This document shows positions 7,305-15,350 of a DNA stretch of 15,927 nucleotides, in pieces. The stretch covers positions 1 through 15,927 of the forward strand of contig CAMOEP010000018.1 in the NCBI GenBank assembly GCA_946612185.1. The letters run 5' to 3'. The position numbers and the translations under genes are program-made. Below the pieces are notes generated by a model that saw only the letters and a program-made list of their open reading frames with translations, was not told the DNA's origin and searched no databases. The number at the start of each line of letters is the position of its first letter. The stretch's first letter is position 1. Source of the DNA: an uncultured Ruminococcus sp. (GTDB taxonomy: Bacteria; Bacillota; Clostridia; Oscillospirales; Ruminococcaceae).

Positions 7305-7451
7305 GAGAAAAATTTCTCCCCTGTTCACAATAATCAACCCTTTCCGGTTGATTGAAGCGGCATTTTAGCCCCCTTATGAAAGGCAGCTTATTAAGCCACT
7401 TTTTCTATGGCGGAATTTTACCATTTTCATGCTGCCGGAGGGGAGAAAATA
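7305..7451 (+). promoter_or_regulatory. Structured leader of the DUF4373 gene, with possible SD sequestration
   Basis: This 147-base stretch contains three inverted repeats: GAGAAA-AA-TTTCTC (7305-7318), AATCAACC with GGTTGATT (7332-7353), and GCTTA-T-TAAGC (7386-7396). A longer fold pairs GGCAGC (7382-7387) with GCTGCC (7431-7436), and CCCCT (7370-7374) with AGGGG (7439-7443). The last partner is the SD of the next gene. I see no convincing -35/-10 pair. The fold is seen by hand, and its use in regulation is inference. Confidence 0.45.
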
Positions 7452-8105
7452 ATGAGCAAGAAAAAACTGGACTGGTTCAAGCTGGATTGTCAGTGTGACG
7501 ACAAGATCGACCTGATCGAAGCCGAATTCGGACTGAAAGGTTTTGCCGTAGTCATCAAGCTTTACCAGAAAATTTACGGCGGCGAGGGCTATTTCTGCCA
7601 GTGGAACGACGATATTGCCCTGCTTTTCGCCAAAAGAAACGGGGTGAGCGAGGGCGCTGTCCGGGAGATCGTCAGCAGGTGCGCACAGCGTGGCATCTTC
7701 CACCAGGGTATGCTGGACAACTTCGGTATCCTCACTTCCCACGGTATCCAGAAACGCTACTACGACTGCACCGAGCGCCGGAAATCCTCAATAATTCGCC
7801 CGGAATACGCTCTTATCCAGCAGGAGGAACGTGAAGCGGACAGCCGGAAGAAAGTTCCCGGAAAAGCCGAAATTTCCCTGAATACCGTGGAGAAACAGCC
7901 TGCCGTTACTATGGACTCCCTCATCAAGGACTACGGCAGGCACGTCATCGACCCCTACCGCCGAAAAATCGCTGACTGGGAGTTCAAGACCGGTAAGCAG
8001 GTGGCTGACCCGGCTGCGCAGATACAGTCCTGGCTCGATGCGGACGGCGTGCAGAAAGACAACTTCGACATGGACAAATACGCCTTCGCTATCAACAACT
8101 TTTGA
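7452..8105 (+). CDS. Lin1244/Lin1753-like (DUF4373) N-terminal domain protein
   Basis: From the ATG at 7452 the product has 217 residues. An earlier in-frame ATG at 7407 has no SD, while GGAGGGG precedes 7452. Residues 6-105 match the Lin1244/Lin1753 N-terminal domain: LDWFKLDCQCDDKIDLIEAE, FGLKGFAVVIKLYQKIYG, a winged-helix-like SEGAVREIVSRCAQRGIF, and ILTSHGIQKRYYDCTERR. The rest is polar: a charged linker (120-150), then a helical tail. This domain is common in phage and plasmid replication-initiation proteins of Firmicutes, often with a DnaD-like C-terminus. Here the C-terminal region DSLIKDYGRHVIDPYRRKI / WEFKTGKQVADP resembles a short DnaD-type end but is not clear. No phage genes surround it. 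Confidence 0.85.
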   Translation: MSKKKLDWFKLDCQCDDKIDLIEAEFGLKGFAVVIKLYQKIYGGEGYFCQWNDDIALLFAKRNGVSEGAVREIVSRCAQRGIFHQGMLDNFGILTSHGIQKRYYDCTERRKSSIIRPEYALIQQEEREADSRKKVPGKAEISLNTVEKQPAVTMDSLIKDYGRHVIDPYRRKIADWEFKTGKQVADPAAQIQSWLDADGVQKDNFDMDKYAFAINNF

Positions 8106-8138
8106 CAAACCGCCGACGGCGATACCGCTAAGCTAAAG

Positions 8139-8178
8139 CGCCTGTACCCCCGATTTTCCGGGAAGTACAGGCGTTTTT
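8139..8178 (+). terminator. Intrinsic terminator after the DUF4373 gene, shared by the convergent M16C gene
   Basis: CGCCTGTAC (8139-8147) pairs perfectly with GTACAGGCG (8165-8173). An inner CCC/GGG pair is present and five T residues follow on the plus strand. On the minus strand only CTTT follows, so it is weaker for the convergent peptidase gene. Confidence 0.88.
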
Positions 8179-8199
8179 CATTGTGCATATCGCAGCGGT

Positions 8200-11034
8200 T
8201 TACTTTTTAAACAACTTATCCTCCGGCGCTACGATGCACACGTTGCCCACCTTCTCGATAGCTGCCGCACAGCCAAGCAGGTCGTCGGCTGTTACCGCAA
8301 GCATTCTCTCACGCTGGGCTTTGCGGAACTCGTCGTTCACGCCACGGAAGTACATATCATCGGCAGCAATTCCGTTGTCCGCATCTGTCCTAAGCGGCTC
8401 AAGGGACGCAATGGTACTGATGATGTACTGCTCAGTCTGGGGCTGACCTGTGCAGTAAACCCGCAGAAAATCTGCCGCCTCACGGAATACTCCCACGCTT
8501 CTGACCGGCGAGGGGTCACGGTAGGTGTAGAAGGACTGCAAGCCGCTGCCGTTTATGAGCGCACCTGCGCCGTATGCGCCGCCACGAACTCTTATCTCGT
8601 TCCACAGGTACTCCAGCGACAGAAGTCTGAACGCCACACGGGTAACTGCACGGTCTATGTGGTTGTCAGGCAGGTTTGCGGCTGCGTAACCTACGCCGGA
8701 GGGGATCACGATTCCCTGGCGCTCCTCAGTCTCCATGCGGTACTCCATTTCCTCCGCTGCCGGTGCTTCACCCTCTGGAATATAGTCAAGCAGGGGCGCA
8801 AATTCTTCCTCAGCATTGGCAGTAAGGCTGATAGTCAGGTGCTTGCGGCAAAGCACCTTTTTCAGGGCTGCCTGCGCAAGTTCCACGATACTACGCAGTT
8901 TTTCCTCATTTCCGGCTGCCTCACGGACAGCCTGAACGTAGCTGTGTCCGCTGATAAGTTCCCTGACGGACGCTTCCGCAGAACTTGCCGCATTCGCACG
9001 CTTCATGGCGTAAATGTGACCGGAGGAAATAAGGTCGTGGCGGAGGTAGTCATCTACCTGCTGTATTATTTCGGTGACAAGGTCGCTGCGGCTGAAATCA
9101 GTCTCGGCTGCGATCTCGCCAACAAGTGCCAGAGCCTCTGCTGCGTTGCTCTCCAGGTAACGTGCCTTGATTTTCAGCATAGGCTGGCACTTTTCCGGAA
9201 CGTCATGCTTGCTGAAACAGTCCACCATGAACACTATTCCGCCCAGAAGTCCGGTAATACGCTTGTTCAGCTCGGCAGTGGAGGTTTTGGCGGTGGGAAG
9301 TTCACCGAATAACTCACAGGCTATAGATATTGCGGAAATTTCCTCCGGTGTGCAGTCGGACAGGTTGAAGTAGAGGGTCATGGCAGCTATGCCCTTTTCG
9401 GCGGTGTGACGCAGAAGCCTGATGCCCTCATATTCTCCCACGGTCATGGGGAATTTCAGTGGCTCACGGCTTACGTCCTCCAGTGTCAGCTTGGGAAGTG
9501 TGGCAAGCTGCTCCGGTGTGTCCACGCTCATCTGCCACTGTTCAAGCTGGCGGTTCATTTCGATAAGTTCATTCCGCTCACTCTCGCTCATTGCCGCAAC
9601 TCTCCCGGTAACACGGCGCTTTTCGTCCTCGTCAAGCTTTGCGTTATAGGTCTTTGAGGGAAGCATATACACCTCTGCCATGCCATCCTCGTCGATGAGC
9701 CACTCCTTGAGGACTTCCTCGAAATAGCCGGTATCCACCTTATTCCTCAGCGACACGAATACGTCGTCCAGGCACAGATAATCCAGCGGGTCGCCGCCAT
9801 AGAGCCAGGACTCCAGGGCGAAAATGTTCCGGCGGACACTCTTTGGCTCAGAGAAGTCACGGTAGGTGAACTCCACACGGTTTATTGCGCTGCGGAGCAT
9901 TTCCTTGTCGATGCCGTTTTTCACAAGTTCCTGGGCGGAGGCAATGATAGTTTCCTTTATCTTGCCGCACGACTCCTCGTCGGTGTTGTGGATAAGCAAT
10001 TCACCGAAAGGCTGCACCAGGTCACGCTCCACGGACATGGAAACGTCGCCGCAAAGACCGGTGTCGAGTATCGCACGCTTCAGGGGCGAATCGTTGCTGC
10101 CGGTGAGGACATTCACCAGAACATTCGCCGCATACAGCTTCTCACGGTCGGTATTGTCGCCCAGTATCTTGCCCAGCGCATAGAAAGTGTGACCCTTTTC
10201 CTCCTCGTCGGGATTGATGCCGTACTCTCTTTTCTTTACGACGTGGGAAACCGGCTTCTGCTTCTCCACAACAGGCAGGTCGGTGCGGCGGTCGTAAGTG
10301 CCGATGTAGCTTTCGATGAGTTCAAGCACGGGCACGATGTCCATATCGCCGTCAAGGTAGATGTAGGAGTTTGAGGGGTGGTAGAAGCGGCGGTGGTCGT
10401 TCAGGAAGCGCTCGTAGGTAAGGTCGGGGATATCCGCAGGCTCACCGCCGGACTCGAACCTGTAGCAGGTGTCCGGGAACAGTGCAGCCATTACGCCCTC
10501 CTCAACAAGGTCGAAAACCGAGGACAGTGCGCCCTTCATCTCGTTGAAAACAACGCCCTTGTAAAGTGGCTCGCTGCCGTCATCTTTCAGTTCGATATGC
10601 CAGCCCTCCTGATAGAAAACGTTGGGGCTTTTGTAGATGGACGGGCGGAAAACTGCGTCCAGGTACACCTCAGTCAGGTTCATGAAGTCCTTGGGATTAC
10701 GGCTGGACACGGGGAAAATGGTCTTATCGGGGAAAGTCATGGCGTTCAGGAAAGTGTTCATGGAGCTTTTCTCCAGTTCCAGGAACGGGTCACGGACAGG
10801 GTACTTCTCAGAACCGGCGAGTACGGAGTGTTCCAGGATATGGAAAACGCCGGTGGAGTCCTCCGGAACGGTCTTGAAGCCGATAGAGAACAGCTTGTTC
10901 TCGCAGCCGTTATTGAGCCAGATCAGCCTTGCGCCGGTCTTGTCGTGTATCATTTCAGTGACCTCTGCGCCGATATCAGCCGCATTGCGGACGGAAGTGA
11001 CGGTAAAGCCGCAGAGTTTGTCGCCTTTATTCAT
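8200..11034 (-). CDS. M16C-family (presequence protease/HypA-like) zinc metallopeptidase
   Basis: The protein has 944 residues with the start at 11034, typical of the large two-half M16C peptidases. The inverted zinc motif HILEH is at 65-69 and the distal Glu at 165 in FNEMKG, 96 residues later, the same spacing as in plant PreP. Near the C-terminus, RVRGGAYG (Arg815, Tyr821) is the conserved Arg-Tyr pair that closes the substrate chamber. No signal peptide or membrane segment is seen, so it should be cytosolic and degrade peptides. Start choice: AGGAG lies 11 bases from the ATG at 11034 but only 2 from the ATG at 11043, and MNKGDKLCGFTV aligns with the family N-terminus. It has its own promoter. 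Confidence 0.94.
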   Translation of the reverse strand: MNKGDKLCGFTVTSVRNAADIGAEVTEMIHDKTGARLIWLNNGCENKLFSIGFKTVPEDSTGVFHILEHSVLAGSEKYPVRDPFLELEKSSMNTFLNAMTFPDKTIFPVSSRNPKDFMNLTEVYLDAVFRPSIYKSPNVFYQEGWHIELKDDGSEPLYKGVVFNEMKGALSSVFDLVEEGVMAALFPDTCYRFESGGEPADIPDLTYERFLNDHRRFYHPSNSYIYLDGDMDIVPVLELIESYIGTYDRRTDLPVVEKQKPVSHVVKKREYGINPDEEEKGHTFYALGKILGDNTDREKLYAANVLVNVLTGSNDSPLKRAILDTGLCGDVSMSVERDLVQPFGELLIHNTDEESCGKIKETIIASAQELVKNGIDKEMLRSAINRVEFTYRDFSEPKSVRRNIFALESWLYGGDPLDYLCLDDVFVSLRNKVDTGYFEEVLKEWLIDEDGMAEVYMLPSKTYNAKLDEDEKRRVTGRVAAMSESERNELIEMNRQLEQWQMSVDTPEQLATLPKLTLEDVSREPLKFPMTVGEYEGIRLLRHTAEKGIAAMTLYFNLSDCTPEEISAISIACELFGELPTAKTSTAELNKRITGLLGGIVFMVDCFSKHDVPEKCQPMLKIKARYLESNAAEALALVGEIAAETDFSRSDLVTEIIQQVDDYLRHDLISSGHIYAMKRANAASSAEASVRELISGHSYVQAVREAAGNEEKLRSIVELAQAALKKVLCRKHLTISLTANAEEEFAPLLDYIPEGEAPAAEEMEYRMETEERQGIVIPSGVGYAAANLPDNHIDRAVTRVAFRLLSLEYLWNEIRVRGGAYGAGALINGSGLQSFYTYRDPSPVRSVGVFREAADFLRVYCTGQPQTEQYIISTIASLEPLRTDADNGIAADDMYFRGVNDEFRKAQRERMLAVTADDLLGCAAAIEKVGNVCIVAPEDKLFKK

Positions 11035-11093
11035 GGTATTCATTACTCCTTTTATCATTAGTTGACAGAGAATACACAAATTCCCATATTACT

Positions 11094-11122
11094 ATTTTAA
11101 ATTATTATGGAGCATTTGTCAA
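11094..11122 (-). promoter_or_regulatory. Promoter of the M16C peptidase gene
   Basis: TTGACA (11122-11117) and TAAAAT (11099-11094) are 17 bases apart. Predicted initiation near 11087 leaves a leader of about 50 bases. The -35 box begins right after the T tract of the CotH terminator, so this is a terminator and promoter back to back. Confidence 0.85.
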
Positions 11123-11123
11123 G

Positions 11124-11158
11124 AAAAAAACCGGCTGCCAGTGAAAGCAACCGGTTTT
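11124..11158 (-). terminator. Intrinsic terminator after the CotH-dockerin gene
   Basis: On the minus strand AAAACCGGTTGC (11158-11147) pairs with GCAGCCGGTTTT (11138-11127), with one G-T pair and an 8-base loop. T residues then run to 11124. It lies 16 bases after the stop. Confidence 0.92.
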
Positions 11159-11174
11159 CCGCAATATATCGCTG

Positions 11175-13781
11175 TTAATTCAGGGTAACTATTTCCCTGA
11201 GAGCAGCCATATCAAATACATTTGTCACACCGTCAGGCTCAGCGTCGGCGGAGTTGTTGATATCCACCTTCTGACCAAGCAGGTACTTGGAAAGCAGCAC
11301 CAGATCAGCCACATTCACCTGACCGTCGCCGCTATAATCGCCACGGACTGCATCGCCGTAGACTGCGGTAACGGTCGTGTCGCCTGCAAGGGTGAACGAA
11401 TAGCTTGCCTGAGCGATATTCTCGGTCTTGCCGCCGGAGGTTATCTCCCAGTGGGAGAAGCTTGCACCCTCTCTGGGCTGAGCGTTCAGTGTCATAGCGT
11501 AGTCGGTGTGGTACTTTCCTGACCACTGTTTCTCCTCGGTGAGTTTGAGGGTATTGAAGTAAACCTCGCCCAGGTCGGGGGTATTGTTTATGGTAACGCT
11601 GTACATCTTGTCAGAAAGTCCGGCAGCGCTGCGGAGAGTTCTCTCGGCGGTGCTGAGGCGGTTCTGGTAGAAGTCGCTGATAGTGCGGTACTCCTGCTCG
11701 AAGCGCTGTTTACCCTTTTCGCCGGAAAGACTCTTTGAGTAGAATCGCTCATATGAATCGAGTATCTGCTGGCGGAAGTTTTCCTGATAGAAGCTGATAA
11801 GTTCCTTAGTCTTTTCGGGGGAGAAGTTGTAGTTTGCAATGTCCATGAAAGTCCTTGCGAACTCCCCGGAGAAGTCCTTGTCACGCATAAGGGCAGTAAA
11901 TGCACGGCTCAGATCGTCCTGATTGCGGCTTATCCGGCTGAAGCAGTCAGCGCCAACGCTCTTGTCCTCGCTGCCGTAAAGTCCCTGACCGCTTTCGGTG
12001 TCAAACAGGAACATTCTCCACTTGCCGTCAGACCAGGGGTTAGTCTCGTCGATAGCATTGCTTCTCCAGACAGCAGTGTTATTCTGCGGCCAGTCAGCGT
12101 TCGCCCAGTATATCTGCGCAGCAAAGTAGTCCATGAAGCTCTGAACGTCCACCTTTTCTGCGAACTGGCTGTAGGTGGTGCGTCCGTCGGCAACGTCCTT
12201 GAGAAGGTTGTTCCAGTCCGTAAGGTCGGCTTCCGTTCCTTCCTCGATCTCGCCATTCTTGATGATGACAGCATCGCTTTTCTTGATGCCGTAGTGGTCG
12301 CTGATGTAGCTGTCGCTGACCTTCTCGGTTATCTGGTAAACTCCCCAGAATTCGCCGTCTATGAATACCATGCACTCGCTCATTGCCTGAGTAGCCATAT
12401 CTCTGTCGGCAACAAGCCGCTGGTTGATGCTGTCTCTGAACCAGGCGTAACCTGTATCATTTCCGCCGTTTCGGATAACTATTGAATCAAAGGACTTGAT
12501 AGTTTTGGAGTTCTTTGCCTTGACCGCCCTGCCCTCGAAGAAGTCGTAAGAAAGTTCGGGAGTGCCGTAGTCCTGACGGGCGTAGATGTTGAAGCTTTTC
12601 TGGGGTGCGGAACGTGAAGCTGCGCCCTTGATGCGGATTCCCACGTTCTGTGAAAGGACGCTCTCGCCATTTTCAAACATCTCAAAGGACGCTTCTCTCT
12701 CCCATTCCTTGCCTTTCTGGGTGTAGTTCGCAGCCATTTCCCAGGGGTTTACCATACCGCCCCAGCCGCCGCCCCAGGGATTCCAGGGGTTCGTGGAGGT
12801 CTGGTTCTCCTCGTCGTAGACTCTGCCGAGGACGTAGATCCCCTTGTCGTAGTCAAAGAGGTTGTCCGGGTCGGTGACCAGGGAGACTACCTTCATGTTC
12901 TTGTAGTAACCGGAAGCTGTAGTTCCCACGAAATAGGTCTTTGTAACGCACTGGCTCACCCTGCCCTGAGAATCAACTGCGACAGCACGGACGATAGCCG
13001 CCTTGTCAACGTTCTTAGTGGGTGCATCCGCACCGGAAGCGCTGATGTCGGTGTGAGCACTGAGAACGTTCTGGGTATTGGTCATATCGCTTATACTTAT
13101 AGGCGCTGTGTACTTCTGTGAATTCTCGTCCGGGTCGCTGCCGTCGGTGGTGTAATAAACGGTAGTTCCGGCAGGTGCATTGATCTCCAGAGTGAAACTG
13201 CTGTCGTAGAAGCCGCTGTCTTTTGAGAACTCCGGCAGACGAACAGCGTCAGAGCCTTCCGGGGCATTATTTTCGCCGCCGGGAGTAGCCTTCGCAAGGG
13301 TAAAGAATTCGCCGCTTCCGTCGGGGTACTGACCATAGGAGGTATCAGATGCCAGAGCGCCGAAAGTTATGGTATCCACCGCATTTCCGGAAGCGTCAGT
13401 AAGGGTGATAGTCTCGCCGCTTGCGGAAAGTCCGAAAGGTGCAGCGGCAGAGTCGGTCAGGGCAAGGGTGCTGTCGCAGTACACCACAAGCCTTCCGCCT
13501 GGTGCGATAGCCGTGCCGGCAGGGAAAGTGAACCTGTAGGGCTTTGTCTCCTTGTCGGTAAGTCCCCAGCCGGACAGGTCAACGGACTGACTGCCGGAGT
13601 TGTAAAGCTCTATCCAGTCGTAGAAATTGCCGTCTGCCGCAGCGAAAGTTGTATTCTTCGAGCAGGCTTCATTGATAGTGATACCGCCCTGTGCCGCATT
13701 CGCAGGCATTGCACCGGCGCAGCCAAGCAGCATAGCAAGGCTGAGAACTCCGGCGGCAGTACGTTTTGAAGTAAACTTCAT
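11175..13781 (-). CDS. Secreted CotH-family protein with lamin-tail, chitobiase-like and type I dockerin domains
   Basis: The 868-residue protein starts with a signal peptide (about 1-30, ending ANA-AQ). Domains in order: lamin-tail (33-145, with ITINEACSKN and WIELYNSGSQSVDLSGW); a CHB_HEX-like domain (about 180-285, with TVYYTTDGSDPD); CotH domain (about 295-625, with GIYVLGRVYD, GIRIKGAASRSAPQKSFNIY, and FLFDTESG); a helical region; an InlB-like beta repeat (about 727-808); and a dockerin (813-868). The dockerin has two intact calcium loops (D815-S817-D819-N823-D826 and D846-E848-D850-N854-D857). CotH of B. subtilis is an atypical protein kinase; here catalytic activity is unproven. The dockerin should attach it to a cohesin scaffold, typical of cellulosomal Ruminococcus. 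The SD GGGAGG lies 9 bases upstream. It follows the 179-residue gene by 36 bases, with only a T run and no clear hairpin between. Confidence 0.93.
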   Translation of the reverse strand: MKFTSKRTAAGVLSLAMLLGCAGAMPANAAQGGITINEACSKNTTFAAADGNFYDWIELYNSGSQSVDLSGWGLTDKETKPYRFTFPAGTAIAPGGRLVVYCDSTLALTDSAAAPFGLSASGETITLTDASGNAVDTITFGALASDTSYGQYPDGSGEFFTLAKATPGGENNAPEGSDAVRLPEFSKDSGFYDSSFTLEINAPAGTTVYYTTDGSDPDENSQKYTAPISISDMTNTQNVLSAHTDISASGADAPTKNVDKAAIVRAVAVDSQGRVSQCVTKTYFVGTTASGYYKNMKVVSLVTDPDNLFDYDKGIYVLGRVYDEENQTSTNPWNPWGGGWGGMVNPWEMAANYTQKGKEWEREASFEMFENGESVLSQNVGIRIKGAASRSAPQKSFNIYARQDYGTPELSYDFFEGRAVKAKNSKTIKSFDSIVIRNGGNDTGYAWFRDSINQRLVADRDMATQAMSECMVFIDGEFWGVYQITEKVSDSYISDHYGIKKSDAVIIKNGEIEEGTEADLTDWNNLLKDVADGRTTYSQFAEKVDVQSFMDYFAAQIYWANADWPQNNTAVWRSNAIDETNPWSDGKWRMFLFDTESGQGLYGSEDKSVGADCFSRISRNQDDLSRAFTALMRDKDFSGEFARTFMDIANYNFSPEKTKELISFYQENFRQQILDSYERFYSKSLSGEKGKQRFEQEYRTISDFYQNRLSTAERTLRSAAGLSDKMYSVTINNTPDLGEVYFNTLKLTEEKQWSGKYHTDYAMTLNAQPREGASFSHWEITSGGKTENIAQASYSFTLAGDTTVTAVYGDAVRGDYSGDGQVNVADLVLLSKYLLGQKVDINNSADAEPDGVTNVFDMAALREIVTLN

Positions 13782-13817
13782 TGGAAAATCCCTCCCATAA
13801 AAAAATCAGATCAGGTA

Positions 13818-14357
13818 TCAGTCCCAGATTCCCATTTCGGACAGGAGGATAGTGTCCCCTGCCACTGAAATATATGTATGGTCACAGCTTCTCTGTCCGC
13901 CGATATCTATATTTTCTCCGCTGCGGACTATGCTGAGTACCTCATCATAACTTCCCTCAGGTATGCCGTTTTTTCCGGCGTACCATTTTATCTCATTGCA
14001 CATATGCTCTGGCGTGACCGGGCAAAGCCGCTGCTGAGCATACTTCACACAGTCGATATACAAAAGCTCGCCGTTTGTCAGATACTCCTGACGCTCTGTC
14101 CGTGGCACGTCCCAGAAGTCCTGAGTCCAGCCCTCCTCAGAGGCTATTTTCATGAGCATACACTGTACCATTGCCGCTTTCGGTGAGTTTTCCACATACC
14201 CCTCCGGGAACTCCACCATAGTCAGCGTTATCCCTACCGGATACTTGTTGTACCAATCGAGATGTTTCAGGCTTGTTTTTGCGAATGTTATGTCAGCAGC
14301 GATGCGGCAGAACTCGCTGTAGTTGCCGATAAGCATTTTGAGTGCGTCTTTTATCAT
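13818..14357 (-). CDS. Conserved-looking 179-residue protein of unknown function, coupled to the PARG gene
   Basis: I do not recognise this family. The protein is soluble, with no signal peptide or membrane segment, and mixed alpha/beta in look. It has six Cys (17, 66, 103, 112, 120, 158) and five Trp (35, 77, 82, 125, 178); the Cys spacing is not a clear zinc site. An N-terminal helical part (1-30) is followed by a strand-rich stretch PVGITLTMVEFPEGY, a helix AAMVQCMLMKIASEE, and a conserved-looking C-terminal hairpin TYISVAGDTILLSE. The ATG overlaps the TGA of the upstream PARG gene (ATGA), so the two are probably translated together. That makes a role with the ADP-ribose hydrolase, as partner, substrate or regulator, the leading guess. 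Confidence 0.85.
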   Translation of the reverse strand: MIKDALKMLIGNYSEFCRIAADITFAKTSLKHLDWYNKYPVGITLTMVEFPEGYVENSPKAAMVQCMLMKIASEEGWTQDFWDVPRTERQEYLTNGELLYIDCVKYAQQRLCPVTPEHMCNEIKWYAGKNGIPEGSYDEVLSIVRSGENIDIGGQRSCDHTYISVAGDTILLSEMGIWD

Positions 14358-15169
14358 TTGTATTCCCCCGGAATATTATCCAGCATATTACGGAAAGCCT
14401 TATAATTCTTGCTGTCCTCTTTGCCATAAACGGCAAAGCAAATATTGTCGAAATAGTCAGCGAAGCCATTGTCCACGATCATTTCCCGGAAAACCTCTGC
14501 AACCATGTCCGGTGAGTTTCCGAAAGCACCGCAGCCCCATGCGCCCAGCACAAGGTTCTTGTAGCCGTATTCTGCGGCAATGCTGAGAATTATCCGGATA
14601 CGCCTGCGGAAAACCTCCTGTGCGCCCTTGCTGCCGATGAATGCTGCTGCACCACGCCTGTTCGGAGCGGGAGCAGTAATAACGGCGGTGAGGAACGGTT
14701 TTTCGAGGAGTTCCAGGTCGTCGCCCCTGAACACGCAGACCTCCTGGGACAGGAGCATATAGTCCGACTCCGTGGCACTCAGGTGGGTATTGTTGAAGCG
14801 GTACATTTCCTTTGCAGCGTCAGAAGTTATCGAGGCGTATAATGTACTGCAACGGCAGAGCGCTTCCTCCTGGGCAGCCGCACCGAGCAGGAATCCGCCG
14901 CCGGGAACGTGAGCGTTTGCGAAGTTCATGACAAGCGTTCCCCCGAACCTTGCAGCAGCGCCAAAAGAAGTCTCACGGGTCACGCTTACTTTGCATTTTC
15001 CGCCAGCAGGTGCAAAAGTCTTTTGTGCAAGTTTTGCGCCCTCCTCCGGGGAAATAACGATGACCCGGCTGTAATCCAGTTCAGGCAGAGTCATGTCAGC
15101 ACCGCTGAAGCTGTACTTTTTCTCTCTGGTAATTTCGATCGCTTCTTTGGCAGCAGCAATAAGATTCAC
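14354..15169 (-). CDS. Bacterial-type poly(ADP-ribose) glycohydrolase (TIGR02452/DUF2263, macrodomain fold)
   Basis: With the GTG start at 15169 the product has 271 residues and begins MNLIAAAKEAIEI, as family members do. GGAGGG lies 8 bases before this GTG but only 2 before the ATG at 15175, so GTG is preferred. The PARG signature GGG-X7-QEE is complete (GGG 90-92, QEE 100-102, the last Glu being catalytic in known PARGs), preceded by VMNFANAHVPG. The macrodomain phosphate-binding end appears as LVLGAWGCGAFGNSP (207-220). Known family members remove ADP-ribose polymers or terminal ADP-ribose. No ADP-ribosyltransferase is seen in the window, so the modified target is unknown. It is the first gene after a perfect promoter. 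Confidence 0.92.
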   Translation of the reverse strand: MNLIAAAKEAIEITREKKYSFSGADMTLPELDYSRVIVISPEEGAKLAQKTFAPAGGKCKVSVTRETSFGAAARFGGTLVMNFANAHVPGGGFLLGAAAQEEALCRCSTLYASITSDAAKEMYRFNNTHLSATESDYMLLSQEVCVFRGDDLELLEKPFLTAVITAPAPNRRGAAAFIGSKGAQEVFRRRIRIILSIAAEYGYKNLVLGAWGCGAFGNSPDMVAEVFREMIVDNGFADYFDNICFAVYGKEDSKNYKAFRNMLDNIPGEYK

Positions 15170-15232
15170 AGGCATCACCCTCCATAACTGCACAGCGCAC
15201 GGCTTCACAGTTTATTAATATTATCTTTTTTC

Positions 15233-15261
15233 ATTATAACATTGTCCATCAAGATTGTCAA
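15233..15261 (-). promoter_or_regulatory. Consensus promoter of the PARG-unknown-CotH cluster
   Basis: TTGACA (15261-15256) and TATAAT (15238-15233) are 17 bases apart, a full consensus match. The predicted start near 15226 gives a leader of about 57 bases to the GTG. Between it and the Rrf2 gene lie only the repeat element and about 90 bases of AT-rich sequence with no gene seen. Confidence 0.93.
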
Positions 15262-15350
15262 TAAACCCCAGATAATTCCGCAATAAATGGGCAGAGTGAC
15301 GGAAATGAGGTGCTTAAATGAGTAAACAAAATGCCTGCCGTTACCAATAA

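Noticed and set aside
7407..7451. Upstream ATG at 7407 for the DUF4373 protein
   Set aside because: No SD precedes it, the extra 15 residues do not fit the family, and they overlap the structured leader.
8659..9312. Plus-strand ORFs opposite the M16C gene
   Set aside because: They are shadows of a well-supported peptidase gene with catalytic residues in the expected places.
11062..11090. Plus-strand TTGACA-N17-CATATT, possible promoter for an antisense or small RNA into the CotH terminator
   Set aside because: The -10 box matches only four of six positions and no gene or clear plus-strand RNA structure follows.
13782..13817. T run after the 179-residue gene as a terminator
   Set aside because: Seven T residues are present on the minus strand, but only repeated CTGAT motifs and no stable GC stem precede them.
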